Source: an uncultured Fidelibacterota bacterium
GTDB taxonomy: Bacteria; Fidelibacterota; Marinisomatia; Marinisomatales; UBA1611
Direction: 5' to 3'
Length of the DNA stretch: 45,860 nucleotides
NCBI GenBank assembly: GCA_913043235.1
Contig: CAJWLO010000021.1
Span: 1-45,860, forward strand
This document shows positions 1 to 8,315 of this stretch, in pieces (position 1 is the first letter of the stretch; the number at the start of each line of letters is the position of its first letter). The notes beneath the pieces are model-generated. The model worked only from the letters and a program-made list of their open reading frames with translations. It did not search any database and was not told the origin of the DNA. Made by a program: the position numbers and the translations under genes.

Positions 1-39
1 ATTAGTTCCATAGGTTTGGTTAGAATAAATGAAAAATAA
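1..39 (+). CDS. C-terminal end of a membrane protein, possibly LptG (partial)
   Basis: Frame 1 is open from the window edge and ends at the TAA at 37-39, giving the tail ISSIGLVRINEK. It overlaps the start of the next ORF by 11 bases. A short hydrophobic stretch ending in a basic/acidic tail, overlapping an lptD-like start, is what the lptG-lptD boundary of SAR11-type alphaproteobacteria would look like. Only 12 residues are visible, so the assignment depends almost entirely on the neighbour. Confidence 0.3.
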   Translation: MSSIGLVRINEK

Positions 40-352
40 TAAAATTATATTTTTTATAGTAATACTTTCTCTAATTTTTTTTAGAACAGTATCTACTGCA
101 GATGTGTTTAAGTTTGAAGCTACTGAAATTCAAATATTAAATGAAGGTAAAACAATTAAAGCTACAAATGGAGGTATGGCATTTACAGAAGACAATGTAG
201 AAATTTATTCTGATGAATTTGAATATGACAAAGAACAATCTTCGTTAATAGCAGAAGGAAATGTGAAATTAATTGATAAAGATAATCAGTTAATTATTAA
301 CACAGCAAAAATTATCTATTTAAACGTCTTCGTCTTCCTGAACCACGAATAG
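29..352 (+). CDS. N-terminal fragment of an LptD/OstA-like protein, cut at a junction
   Basis: This encodes a signal peptide (about residues 1-23, ending near STAD) followed by an OstA/LptA-type beta-jellyroll repeat. The pattern is a KFEATEIQI-like strand, ATNGG, then VEIYSDEFEYD and a GNVKLID turn. This is the periplasmic N-domain of the outer-membrane lipopolysaccharide transport protein LptD, which is normally 700 residues or more. Only about 98 residues look genuine. From about base 322 the reading frame runs over thiL DNA in the wrong frame and stops at 350-352. Base use is far more AT-rich than in the following genes. It is most likely DNA from a different, SAR11-like genome joined here; a rearranged native fragment is less likely. 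Confidence 0.5.
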   Translation: MKNNKIIFFIVILSLIFFRTVSTADVFKFEATEIQILNEGKTIKATNGGMAFTEDNVEIYSDEFEYDKEQSSLIAEGNVKLIDKDNQLIINTAKIIYLNVFVFLNHE

Positions 353-732
353 AACTGGGCACTAATCTAATAGGTATAGCAAATTCAGCCACCGATATCT
401 CAGATGGGCTAGCAAGCGACTTAATCAATATATGTAATGCGTCGAGGTGTGGAGCCATTGTTCAGGAATATAGCATTCCTATATCAGGATATGTTGCTAT
501 GCTTATCAAGCAAACAAAACACTTAAAATTGTCCCATATAATTTCGGGCGGAGATGATTATGAGCTGATATTTACTGCCCCACCTAAATTCGCAAAAAAC
601 ATATTATCCCTTTCAAATAAAATTGGCCTGAAAATAAGCCGAATTGGCTCGATTGTTGAAGGGGAAACGATACGTATGATTGATAAAAATGGCAATGTGG
701 CCCGTTCACCGATGGCACGGGGCCGTAAATAA
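322..732 (+). CDS. thiL: Thiamine-monophosphate kinase ThiL, C-terminal fragment
   Basis: The frame is open from 301 (after a TAA at 298-300) and becomes recognisable at about 322 with RLPEPRIELG. It continues through TDISDGLASDL and SGGDDYELIFTAPP and ends at the TAA at 730-732. These are the C-terminal motifs of ThiL, which phosphorylates thiamine monophosphate to thiamine diphosphate. About 136 residues are present, against roughly 310-330 in the family, so the N-terminal ATP-binding half is missing. An internal ATG at 499 exists but would cut through the conserved domain, so it is not believed to be a true start. A strong terminator follows directly. The 5' loss coincides with the junction to the LptD-like sequence. 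Confidence 0.75.
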   Translation, partial: KRLRLPEPRIELGTNLIGIANSATDISDGLASDLINICNASRCGAIVQEYSIPISGYVAMLIKQTKHLKLSHIISGGDDYELIFTAPPKFAKNILSLSNKIGLKISRIGSIVEGETIRMIDKNGNVARSPMARGRK

Positions 733-753
733 TTCATAAAGAATTATTGAAAA

Positions 754-780
754 AAGGCCCTTGAAAAGGGCCTTTTTTTT
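754..780 (+). terminator. Rho-independent terminator after thiL
   Basis: A perfect 9-bp stem (AAGGCCCTT at 754-762 with AAGGGCCTT at 766-774) closes a GAA loop and runs into an uninterrupted T tract to 780. It ends the thiL transcript and separates it from the gene at 866. Confidence 0.85.
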
Positions 781-816
781 ATTTGTATTTTTGGTAAGAG
801 TCTTAAATTCCAGCGG

Positions 817-846
817 TTGATAACACCATAATATCCGAGGTAAATT
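817..846 (+). promoter_or_regulatory. Possible sigma-70-type promoter for the 866 gene
   Basis: TTGATA (817-822) and TAAATT (841-846) are 18 bases apart and lie just after the thiL terminator, 20 bases before the ATG at 866. The leader would be short and has no clear ribosome binding site. This is sequence resemblance only. Confidence 0.3.
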
Positions 847-865
847 CATTAAATAATAAAACTTT

Positions 866-1663
866 ATGAAAAAAGGAATTACATGTCTAGTTGTTTTCCT
901 GCTCGTAGTTCTTTCCTATGGGAACGGCGGACAATTATTTGGAGGAGGACGCAAGTCCAAGTCAAAATCTACTCCTAGTTCTAAGCCGTTGTCAAATTCA
1001 AATGAGCAGGATGAACCTTTTCTGGAAGAATCCACTCCTACGATTACTTCCAGAAAAAATATTGAATCTGTGATTCCAGTGAAAAGAATTCCCCAGGGTT
1101 GGATATTCAGAGGTGAGTTACTTGCTCCTTGGGAAGCAAACCTACCGGCCGTATTATCTGTTATTCCTGATACCACTCTTGAAGTAATCTACCAAGATGA
1201 TTCTCGTACCACTAATGACGGTATTGTCATACCGATCAAAAGAGCCTCAGTCGAATTTCAATATTCATCTCGATTGACGGTGGAGCAGATTATACTGGAA
1301 TTCACCAATGTAGATTTTATTTATAGTGTTACCAATAATAACGATTCCCATTATTTACTATCTGCGATCACCAAGAAAGTGGGCTTGAAGGATACGGGTT
1401 TTCCCCAACTAACTGCAGATGATATTATTAAACATAAAGTGCTGATGGAGTATGGAACACCTAAGGAATTCGATGGTGTCTGGCATATATATGACGAACC
1501 ATTATCCACCTTCAGGGCCCGCGAACTGGATGAAAGGAATTTAAAAGTTGAAATGACTAGCACTAACGTGGAAAAAAAGATCAATAAAGCCGTGGAAGAT
1601 ATGTATTCCAAGCAGGGAATTGAGTATAAAAAACGATTGATGATCCAGGGGATTGATCTCTAG
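866..1663 (+). CDS. Secreted protein of unknown function
   Basis: This 265-residue protein is not recognised. It starts with a clear signal peptide (KKG, then a hydrophobic core ITCLVVFLLVVLSYG, to about residue 20). A short Gly-rich patch (FGGGRK) follows, then a Ser/Lys/Pro-rich low-complexity linker to about residue 70. The rest, about residues 75-265, looks like a soluble globular domain with alternating beta strands and ends in charged helices. There is no lipobox, cysteine pair or catalytic motif. It lies five bases upstream of an Omp85-family gene, which suggests a periplasmic or outer-membrane partner of that protein. The ATG has no Shine-Dalgarno sequence, like many genes in this window. 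Confidence 0.7.
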   Translation: MKKGITCLVVFLLVVLSYGNGGQLFGGGRKSKSKSTPSSKPLSNSNEQDEPFLEESTPTITSRKNIESVIPVKRIPQGWIFRGELLAPWEANLPAVLSVIPDTTLEVIYQDDSRTTNDGIVIPIKRASVEFQYSSRLTVEQIILEFTNVDFIYSVTNNNDSHYLLSAITKKVGLKDTGFPQLTADDIIKHKVLMEYGTPKEFDGVWHIYDEPLSTFRARELDERNLKVEMTSTNVEKKINKAVEDMYSKQGIEYKKRLMIQGIDL

Positions 1664-1668
1664 ATACC

Positions 1669-2967
1669 ATGATTCCAATAACAATTAAAAAAAGGCCTTT
1701 TTCAGGCCTTTTTTTAATGTTTTTATTTTATTCTTTTAATTTCGGGATGAGTTATAAACCAATGGTATCGTCCATTGAATTTCGTGGTAGTGACAAAACA
1801 AAAGATTACATTATCGAGCGGGAGATTCATCACCAGGTAAATACATTGCTTGATAGTTCTCTGGCGAAGGAAGACCGAGACCGTCTGGACAACTTGGGTT
1901 TATTCAGCGAAGTGAGATGGCAGGCTATTCCTCTGGATAATGGGACAGCAGTTCTTCAATACAGCATTATTGAATCGATACAAAAAACACCACCAGTTGT
2001 TTTACCAGCTTATGATGAAAAAACTGGTTGGTCATTAAATGGATTTTGGATTATTCAGAATTTTCGCGGACGGAACCAGCAGTTATCAGTTGGAGGCAGT
2101 ATTGGTGCAAGAGATAGTTATGGCATAGGTTTCAGTGACCCATGGATGTTTGGAAATCATGTTTCCCTTGATTTGGGAATGGGACGTACTTTTTTTGAAC
2201 ATTTATTTCTAGATCGATCTGTGAAATCAAGTGATTTTCACTTCAAGTTGGGACGCTGGCACGGAGAGCATGTCAAAATGATCATAAGCGCTGAATTGGC
2301 AGACAAGAGATTTTCAAACTTATTGGATACGTTATCTTTTTCTTACATTGAACCCCAGTGGAATATTGCTTATGATACTAGAGATATATTCTGGAATCCA
2401 GGCAAAGGTTTTCATTTTCATCACTATTTTTCTTGGAAGTTCGATCGCACGAACAGGAGGGAATCAGCTTTAATCTGGAAGCAGTCTTACAGTACGTTTA
2501 TCCAATTGGGATCCAATCCGAAAAAACTAATTTTAGCTATGAATATTACTGCAAATAGAAGATGGGGTGGAAAACATGATGTATGGCTTAAATATTTCGG
2601 TGGTTCTCATTCAGTTCGCGGGTGGCCGTTGCCAGATCGAAGATCACATTCACCTTTAAGCCAGTCATTTCGATTCGGGCATGAATATGTATATACCTCC
2701 CTGGAATTGCGAAAAGATATTATTCCAAAATTTGCAACTTCCTATAAAATTGAAACCGGATTATCTGTGGTGGGGTTTGTGGACGTAGGATTAATCGGCT
2801 CCGACTGGTCTCAGCTTCCTGCTCAGCAAATCATGGCTGGAACGGGCTTTGGTATCCGGATACCGTTTCCAATGATTGATGCTATAAGGCTTGATTTGGG
2901 TTGGGGATTTAGGAAAGGGAAATGGAACAGCCCTGCTATCCATTGGGGAATCGCTCAGAAATTCTAA
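1669..2967 (+). CDS. Small Omp85/BamA-family outer-membrane protein with one POTRA domain
   Basis: The 432-residue protein has a signal peptide (residues 3-27: KKRPF, then a hydrophobic run to FGMS). One POTRA-like domain follows at about 30-115, with the SIEFRGSDKT strand-turn and the LDNLGLFSEV motif. The beta-barrel occupies about 120-432. GGSHSVRGW near residue 323 is the conserved loop-6 VRG motif of the Omp85 superfamily, and the chain ends in F, as outer-membrane beta-signals do. BamA has five POTRA domains, so this is a short relative (TamA-, TpsB- or patatin-associated type) rather than the main assembly factor. The ATG at 1669 is chosen because it supplies the signal peptide. A second ATG at 1717 lies just after a terminator-like hairpin and is the alternative. 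Confidence 0.8.
   Translation: MIPITIKKRPFSGLFLMFLFYSFNFGMSYKPMVSSIEFRGSDKTKDYIIEREIHHQVNTLLDSSLAKEDRDRLDNLGLFSEVRWQAIPLDNGTAVLQYSIIESIQKTPPVVLPAYDEKTGWSLNGFWIIQNFRGRNQQLSVGGSIGARDSYGIGFSDPWMFGNHVSLDLGMGRTFFEHLFLDRSVKSSDFHFKLGRWHGEHVKMIISAELADKRFSNLLDTLSFSYIEPQWNIAYDTRDIFWNPGKGFHFHHYFSWKFDRTNRRESALIWKQSYSTFIQLGSNPKKLILAMNITANRRWGGKHDVWLKYFGGSHSVRGWPLPDRRSHSPLSQSFRFGHEYVYTSLELRKDIIPKFATSYKIETGLSVVGFVDVGLIGSDWSQLPAQQIMAGTGFGIRIPFPMIDAIRLDLGWGFRKGKWNSPAIHWGIAQKF
1687..1715 (+). terminator. Terminator-like hairpin inside the 5' coding region of the Omp85 gene
   Basis: Seven A's, GGCC (1694-1697), a TTTTTCA loop, GGCC (1705-1708) and seven T's form a hairpin followed by a T tract. It lies 18-46 bases inside the Omp85 ORF and spells its signal-peptide codons. 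It may end transcription of the upstream gene, attenuate the Omp85 gene, or mark that translation really begins at 1717. Confidence 0.6.
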
Positions 2968-2969
2968 AA

Positions 2970-3009
2970 GTTATTCCGGCTTGTTAGGGAAAGATAGCTC
3001 CGGAACAAC
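2970..3009. terminator. Hairpin between convergent genes
   Basis: A 10-base arm at 2970-2979 (GTTATTCCGG) pairs with 3000-3009 (CCGGAACAAC) with one mismatch around a 20-base loop. It lies between the convergent Omp85 and DUF502 genes. There is no long T tract, so it is a weak or factor-dependent terminator candidate. Confidence 0.45.
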
Positions 3010-3018
3010 AACCCTTAA

Positions 3019-3621
3019 TTAATTATCCGAAGTGGGATTTACCTCGGGAGCCAGCATTCCACCGGAAATAATAGTCTTGAGTCCTTCTTCCACAGACATT
3101 CCTGCGGGTATCGTTTCAGTTTTAGGTATCATCAGAAAGTAACCAGAGGTGGGGTTTGGAGTCGTGGGCACAAATAAATGATAATAGGGTGTACCGCTCG
3201 TGTTTTTTGACTCACCCGAAACAAATGCCATAGCCCATAGACCCTGTCTGGGGTACTGAATATAAACTGCCCCTTCAAAGGCTTCTAGGGAATTTTTGGT
3301 AAAAGTATCCGTTATTTGTTTCAAAGTAGTATAAATCGTATTCACAAGGGGGACACGATCAACGATTCTCTCGCCAATTGACAGGATTTTTTTCCCAAGG
3401 AAGTTGGTGACTGCTAGGCCCAGTAAATAGATAAATACCATAGTGAAAAGAATACCAACTCCCGGTATTTCCAATTCCAGGTATTCTTTCACTAATGGAG
3501 CTGAAGCCTTATCAAGGTTTACATAGAGGAACCGCAAAAAATAGAAAGTGAGCATTACGGGGATCAGTGTTGCCAGTCCTGCAAATAATGTTGATCTCAG
3601 ATTTTGTAATACTGTACTCAT
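3019..3621 (-). CDS. DUF502 family membrane protein
   Basis: The 200-residue protein fits the DUF502 family. It has two N-terminal membrane helices (about residues 9-32 and 53-74), then the conserved VDRVPLVNTIYTTLKQ region and a C-terminal soluble part containing LFVPTTPNPTSGY. That last motif is the family hallmark (VPTTPNPTSG followed by a hydrophobic strand). The biochemical role is not established; plant relatives are called LCV/COV-like. It lies last in the minus-strand run secD-secF-ogt and may be co-transcribed, with a gap of 57 bases to ogt. Confidence 0.85.
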   Translation of the reverse strand: MSTVLQNLRSTLFAGLATLIPVMLTFYFLRFLYVNLDKASAPLVKEYLELEIPGVGILFTMVFIYLLGLAVTNFLGKKILSIGERIVDRVPLVNTIYTTLKQITDTFTKNSLEAFEGAVYIQYPRQGLWAMAFVSGESKNTSGTPYYHLFVPTTPNPTSGYFLMIPKTETIPAGMSVEEGLKTIISGGMLAPEVNPTSDN

Positions 3622-3678
3622 AATACTGGAAAATTAGAGCAGAAGATATAGAGCATAAAAGGTATTAGGATTTAATGA

Positions 3679-4149
3679 TTAAACCCCTTCGTGCAGGAGT
3701 AGCCTCTTTTTTAAATCCAATCCACCACCATAGCCACCCAATGTACCATCACTGCTTAATACACGGTGACATGGAATTATAATTGGGACGGGGTTTTTTG
3801 CATTTGCGTTGCCTGTCGCACGGACAGCTTTTGGGTTACCTGCTCGGACAGCAATGTCGTGGTAGGATACGGTTGTCCCGAATGGTATCTTGGAGACTTC
3901 CATTAATGTTTTCTGATAAAAAGGAGGCAAGTCCAAGTCCAGAGCTATATTAAATGATTGCCTTTGCCCATTGAAATACTGTTTTAACTCTTCCAAAGCT
4001 TGTTTTAAAAGATTTGATTGGTTGGCAAATGGAGTTTCCTTTTTCTTGTCCTGAAGATCATTAGGTAGATATATTCGAAATACGCCTATAGAACTAGCAT
4101 GTATTCCAAAAGTGCCCATGAACGTATCTAGGGCCACAAATTCAGTCAT
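3679..4149 (-). CDS. ogt: Methylated-DNA--protein-cysteine S-methyltransferase
   Basis: This suicide DNA-repair enzyme transfers the methyl group of O6-methylguanine to its own cysteine. The 156-residue protein carries the invariant PCHRV motif, with acceptor C127, preceded by ATGNANAKNP and followed by LGGYGGGLDLKKRLLLHE. These are the hinge, active-site and C-terminal helices of the family. VSKIPFGTTVSYHDIA (about 85-100) is the conserved helix before the DNA-binding part. There is no Ada-type regulatory domain. It lies 34 bases downstream of secF on the same strand. Confidence 0.93.
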   Translation of the reverse strand: MTEFVALDTFMGTFGIHASSIGVFRIYLPNDLQDKKKETPFANQSNLLKQALEELKQYFNGQRQSFNIALDLDLPPFYQKTLMEVSKIPFGTTVSYHDIAVRAGNPKAVRATGNANAKNPVPIIIPCHRVLSSDGTLGGYGGGLDLKKRLLLHEGV

Positions 4150-4183
4150 CTATGTTGTGCAGTGTGATAAATTTATCAAAAGA

Positions 4184-5110
4184 TTAGGATTCGGAAGTGC
4201 CCATTTTTAATACGATAGGACTAGCAACAAATACACTAGAATAGGTACCCACTAGCACACCAATGATCATGGCAAAAGCAAAGGTATGGATTACCTCGCC
4301 TCCAGCTAGAAAGAGCACCAAGACAACCAAAAAGGTCGTAAGGGATGTGATAATGGTACGGTTTAATGACTGATTAATACTTTTATTAATGATTGTATCT
4401 AGAGATAGCTTTTTCATTGTTTTTATATTTTCCCGTACACGATCAAAGATCACAATTGTATCATTTAGCGAATATCCCACGATGGTTAAAAATGCGGCGA
4501 TTACAGCTAGAGAGACTTCGTAATCAAGGATAGAAAATATACCCAGGGTAAATAGCACATCATGGGCGAGGGCTGCAATGGCACCCACGGCATATCTCCA
4601 TTCAAACCGCACGGAAATATAAAGGAGAATTAGGGCTAGGGCACTAAAAATAGCCATGATAGCATCCCCACTGAGTTCAGCACCAATTTTTGGCCCGACT
4701 TTCTCGATGGATAATATAAATTTTGTCTTGTTCTGTGGGACTAATTCTGGGAAAGCTCCCGCCATTTGATCTACAAAATTCCTGGAAAATTTTTCGGGTT
4801 CATTCTCCATGTTTGGTAAGCGTACTGCAACATTGGATTCATCACCAAAGTGTTTGATTTCGGCTTGGCTGAAATCAAAAGACTGACCCTCTATCATTAC
4901 TGTAGATAAGGCGGATCGTACTTCATTGATATCTATAGCTTTTGTATAGTTTACTGCCACAAGGGTTCCGCCTTTAAAATCAATACTGAGTTTGGGCCCG
5001 CCTTTTGTAACCATTGAACCTATGCCGATCAATATCAATACTGTCGAAAGAAAAATGGCTACTCTAGCATGGCTCATAAAGTCAATTTTTGTATCTTTAA
5101 CAATTCTCAT
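4184..5110 (-). CDS. secF: Protein-export membrane protein SecF
   Basis: SecF works with SecD in the inner membrane and uses the proton gradient to help SecYEG-translocated proteins leave the periplasmic side. The 308 residues show the first membrane helix (about 15-35), the signature IDFKGGTL at 43-50, a periplasmic P4 domain (about 55-135) and five C-terminal helices. The conserved GYSLNDTIVIFDR segment (212-224) carries D217, the aspartate linked to proton movement. It starts directly after the secD stop, so the pair is almost certainly co-translated. Confidence 0.96.
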   Translation of the reverse strand: MRIVKDTKIDFMSHARVAIFLSTVLILIGIGSMVTKGGPKLSIDFKGGTLVAVNYTKAIDINEVRSALSTVMIEGQSFDFSQAEIKHFGDESNVAVRLPNMENEPEKFSRNFVDQMAGAFPELVPQNKTKFILSIEKVGPKIGAELSGDAIMAIFSALALILLYISVRFEWRYAVGAIAALAHDVLFTLGIFSILDYEVSLAVIAAFLTIVGYSLNDTIVIFDRVRENIKTMKKLSLDTIINKSINQSLNRTIITSLTTFLVVLVLFLAGGEVIHTFAFAMIIGVLVGTYSSVFVASPIVLKMGTSES

Positions 5111-7030
5111 TTAGATACTCAAGGCTATAACCCCTTTTCGGGATGTAATTGTGTTAAAGATAGTGCGTGTTACATATACCGCTGTGAACATACTGATCAA
5201 AATCCCCCAGAAAAGTACTGTGGCAAAACCCTTGATTGGTCCAGTACCAAACTGGTAGAGAACCAGGGCTGCAATAACGGTCGTTACATTGGCATCGATG
5301 ATCGTGGTTAGAGCCCGGCTATAACCAGCCTGAATGGCTGCTTTGGGAGTCTTTCCCTTTCGGAGTTCCTCCCGAATGCGTTCAAAAATGATTACATTTG
5401 CATCGATGCTCATCCCGACAGTCAAAATTAAACCGGCAATACCAGGTAAGGTTAGTGTGGCCTCTAATGATGCAAGGATCGCTAGCACAAGCAGAATATT
5501 CCAGATCAAGGCAAAATCTGCTATAGTTCCGCTGGCTTTGTAATAAATAAGCATAAAGAACAATACCAGGACAAGACCAATAATTACCGCATTGGTACCC
5601 TGAGCTATAGAATCAGCTCCAAGACTAGGGCCGACGATCCGCTCTTCAATAATATTCACAGGTGCGGGTAAAGCACCGGCCCTGAGAATAATGGCAATAT
5701 CTTTGGCTTCATTAATGCTATTGAATCCTTCAATTTGTGTCCGGCCACTAGGTATTTTTTCTCTTATTGAAGGCGCCATATGAACTTTTTTATCCAAGAC
5801 AATTGATATTCGCTCACCTACATTGGCTCCCGTTACTCTGGACCAGATTCGCGCACCATCACTATTCATGGTTAGGGATACAACAGGTTGTCCGGCAGAT
5901 CCACTGCCTAAGGTACCAAGGTCAGCACGGGCTTCTTCTACCACACCTCCCGTGAGTTCCGGAGTTTTTTCCAGATAGTAAAATTTATAGTACTTTTCCT
6001 GAGTTGCACTTCCTTGGAGAAGGTCTGGTTCGTGGCTGAACAGAAATTGACCATTTGCATTGTTCAATTTTGAATGCACCTCTGGCTTATCTAAGAGTTT
6101 TCGGACAGCATATGCATTCTTTTCTTGGATACCCAGGTCACTGGAAAAAGCTGTCAACAGTCCAGTCAAAGGATTATCAGTAAAGATATCTGAAGCGGTG
6201 TTGGAGGTGTCCGTAGGATCTGAATCTGTTTCTCCAAACAATTCGCTCACTGTCTTAATACCATCATCATCTTTTTTTTCTGGAGTTTCAGGGATTTCCG
6301 GTTCAGATATATTTTTGGTTTTTTCGCTCTGTATTAATTCTACCAGCTCTTCTTCGCCAGTGGTTCCTCGGAGTATGTCATCAAGTTGTGCCAGCATTTC
6401 ATTGGTGGCACCCACATTTTTTACTAGGTAAAATTCAAGCAATGCAGTGCTTTGTAAAAGAGCTCTTGCTCTGTCAGAGTCTTGAATTCCAGCCAGTTCC
6501 ACTACAATGCGGTGTTTACCTTGTTTCTGAATTGTTGGTTCGGCCACACCAAATTGATCCACACGGTTTTGCAAAATCTCTAGAACCCTGTTTATGGCAT
6601 CGTCGGCTTCTTCCATCAAACCAGACATGATTTCCTTCTGTGATGCACCATATTGATGATAGTAGCGGGCCAGTTTTAAGCCATTAGTGTTTACTTCCTG
6701 TTCAAACACAGTGAAAAAGTCAATATCCGGAGCTGCTGATTTTTCCTTGGCTATTTGTAAAACATTATCTAGCCTCTCATCGCGCATATCCGCTAGGTTG
6801 CCCATTAGTGTGGGAATATCTGCTTCTAGAACAATATACATCCCTCCTTTTAGATCAAGCCCTTGGCGGATGATCCGGGATTCTATTTTTTCTAGGTCAC
6901 CTGATGTTCGGAGAGATTCTTTCTCATCTTCCGACATTTTTTGATATTTCCAAGTAGGATGGAGAGACCAGATCGCCCATGCGAGGATGACCCCGATTAT
7001 CAAATACCTGGGTGTGAGACTGCTTTGCAT
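5111..7030 (-). CDS. secD: Protein translocase subunit SecD
   Basis: At 639 residues it is of normal size for a stand-alone SecD. It has an N-terminal membrane helix (about 8-22), the LDLKGGMYIVLEAD signature near 58-71, the P1 periplasmic domain (NRVDQFGVAEPTIQKQG, then RIVVELAGI) and a C-terminal RND-type bundle. The bundle contains AGLILTVGMSIDANVIIFERIREEL, with the conserved aspartate. An extra acidic, Pro/Glu/Asp-rich, probably disordered segment sits at about 225-290 inside P1. The ATG ends at 7030, followed by MQSSLTPRYL and the first helix. It partners the adjacent secF. Confidence 0.96.
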   Translation of the reverse strand: MQSSLTPRYLIIGVILAWAIWSLHPTWKYQKMSEDEKESLRTSGDLEKIESRIIRQGLDLKGGMYIVLEADIPTLMGNLADMRDERLDNVLQIAKEKSAAPDIDFFTVFEQEVNTNGLKLARYYHQYGASQKEIMSGLMEEADDAINRVLEILQNRVDQFGVAEPTIQKQGKHRIVVELAGIQDSDRARALLQSTALLEFYLVKNVGATNEMLAQLDDILRGTTGEEELVELIQSEKTKNISEPEIPETPEKKDDDGIKTVSELFGETDSDPTDTSNTASDIFTDNPLTGLLTAFSSDLGIQEKNAYAVRKLLDKPEVHSKLNNANGQFLFSHEPDLLQGSATQEKYYKFYYLEKTPELTGGVVEEARADLGTLGSGSAGQPVVSLTMNSDGARIWSRVTGANVGERISIVLDKKVHMAPSIREKIPSGRTQIEGFNSINEAKDIAIILRAGALPAPVNIIEERIVGPSLGADSIAQGTNAVIIGLVLVLFFMLIYYKASGTIADFALIWNILLVLAILASLEATLTLPGIAGLILTVGMSIDANVIIFERIREELRKGKTPKAAIQAGYSRALTTIIDANVTTVIAALVLYQFGTGPIKGFATVLFWGILISMFTAVYVTRTIFNTITSRKGVIALSI

Positions 7031-7051
7031 TTAAAAATGTATTTTTAGTTT

Positions 7052-7077
7052 AAAAAAAGCCGGTGAATATACCGTTT
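7052..7077 (-). terminator. Weak terminator between kbl and secD
   Basis: Read on the minus strand, CGGT, a six-base loop and ACCG (7074 down to 7061) are followed by GC and seven T's (7058-7052). The GC stem is only 4 bp, so this is a weak signal. Its place, between the kbl stop and the secD start, makes sense for separating the two units. Confidence 0.4.
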
Positions 7078-7130
7078 CAGTTCTCACTGGAGCAAGGTTA
7101 TAGGCATGAAATGTACCTATATGTATTGTG

Positions 7131-8315
7131 TTATAATACATTAAGTGATTTCCCTACTTTCGAAAATGAAGATAGAGCTAAATCCAGATGCTCTTTTTCC
7201 ATGGCCGCACAGATCTGTACTCGGATTCGAGCCTGTGCTATAGGGACAACAGGGAAATAAAAACCAGTTACATAAATCCCTTCTTTAAGCATTTCGGCTG
7301 CCATATTCTGGGCCAGTACAGCATCATAGAGCATAATGGGAACAATGGGGTGTTGACCCTCCAATATTTTAAACCCTATTTCAGATATCTTTTCACGGAA
7401 ATATATGGTATTCTCTTCGAGTTTATCCCGGAGTTCCGTGTTCGAAGAGAGAATATCGAATACTTTTATTCCAGCTGCAACGATGACAGGTGAGACCGTA
7501 TTGGAAAATAAATAAGGTCTGGATCGTTGTCTCAAAAGATCAATGATTTCTTTCCGGCCTGTGGTAAAACCACCGGATGCACCACCCAAGGCTTTCCCTA
7601 GGGTAGAAGTGATTACATCAATTTTATCCATGACACCCCAATGTTCTGCAGAACCACGGCCTGTTCTACCGATAAATCCTGTGGCATGGCTATCATCCAC
7701 CATGACCATGGCGTCGTATTTTTCGGCCAAGTAAGTAATCTTATCTAATTTGGCGATATATCCATCCATCGAAAAAACACCATCTGTGGCAATCATTTTT
7801 AATCGTGCATCTTGAGTACTTTTCAATTTTTCTTCCAGATCAGCCATATTGCTGTTGGCATAGCGATACCGTCGTGCTTTACACAAACGTACCCCATCAA
7901 TGATGGATGCGTGATTCAGCGAATCGGAAATGATAGCGTCTTTTGGTCCCAAAATAGTTTCAAAAAGCCCGCCATTGGCATCAAAGCAGGATGTATAAAG
8001 GATCGTGTCTTCAGTTCCAAAAAAGGCAGAAATTTTTAATTCCAATTCTTTATGAAGGTCCTGTGTCCCGCAGATGAACCGGACTGAGGCCATGCCGAAA
8101 CCATAATCATCCATGGCGGATTTTGCAGCGTTAATGATGTCTGGGTGGTTTGCAAGCCCAAGGTAATTATTAGTGCAGAAATTTAGAACATTTCCACCTT
8201 CGACCGTGGAAATATCAACGCCTTGGGGAGTTGTTATAATACGTTCTTTTTTATAGAGCCCTTCCGATTTGATATTGGAGAGAATATCTAAGTAATGTTT
8301 TTTAGTTTTATTCAT
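7131..8315 (-). CDS. kbl: 2-amino-3-ketobutyrate CoA ligase (glycine C-acetyltransferase)
   Basis: Kbl is a cytosolic PLP enzyme that cleaves 2-amino-3-ketobutyrate with CoA into glycine and acetyl-CoA, the second step of threonine catabolism. The 394-residue length matches the family. Visible motifs are [14 protein letters not shown] (46-59), [11 protein letters not shown] (131-141), VDDSHATGF (206-214) and the PLP-lysine segment [14 protein letters not shown] with K241. The start codon is immediately next to the tdh stop, so tdh-kbl is the classical two-gene threonine degradation operon. Its partner enzyme is the upstream dehydrogenase. Confidence 0.95.
   Translation of the reverse strand: MNKTKKHYLDILSNIKSEGLYKKERIITTPQGVDISTVEGGNVLNFCTNNYLGLANHPDIINAAKSAMDDYGFGMASVRFICGTQDLHKELELKISAFFGTEDTILYTSCFDANGGLFETILGPKDAIISDSLNHASIIDGVRLCKARRYRYANSNMADLEEKLKSTQDARLKMIATDGVFSMDGYIAKLDKITYLAEKYDAMVMVDDSHATGFIGRTGRGSAEHWGVMDKIDVITSTLGKALGGASGGFTTGRKEIIDLLRQRSRPYLFSNTVSPVIVAAGIKVFDILSSNTELRDKLEENTIYFREKISEIGFKILEGQHPIVPIMLYDAVLAQNMAAEMLKEGIYVTGFYFPVVPIAQARIRVQICAAMEKEHLDLALSSFSKVGKSLNVL

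Noticed and set aside
499-732. A separate 77-residue gene starting at the ATG at 499
   Set aside because: The conserved ThiL sequence continues upstream in the same frame, so 499 is an internal methionine.
5069-6944. Plus-strand ORFs over secD and secF
   Set aside because: They are antisense shadows; the minus strand carries the clear SecD and SecF motifs.
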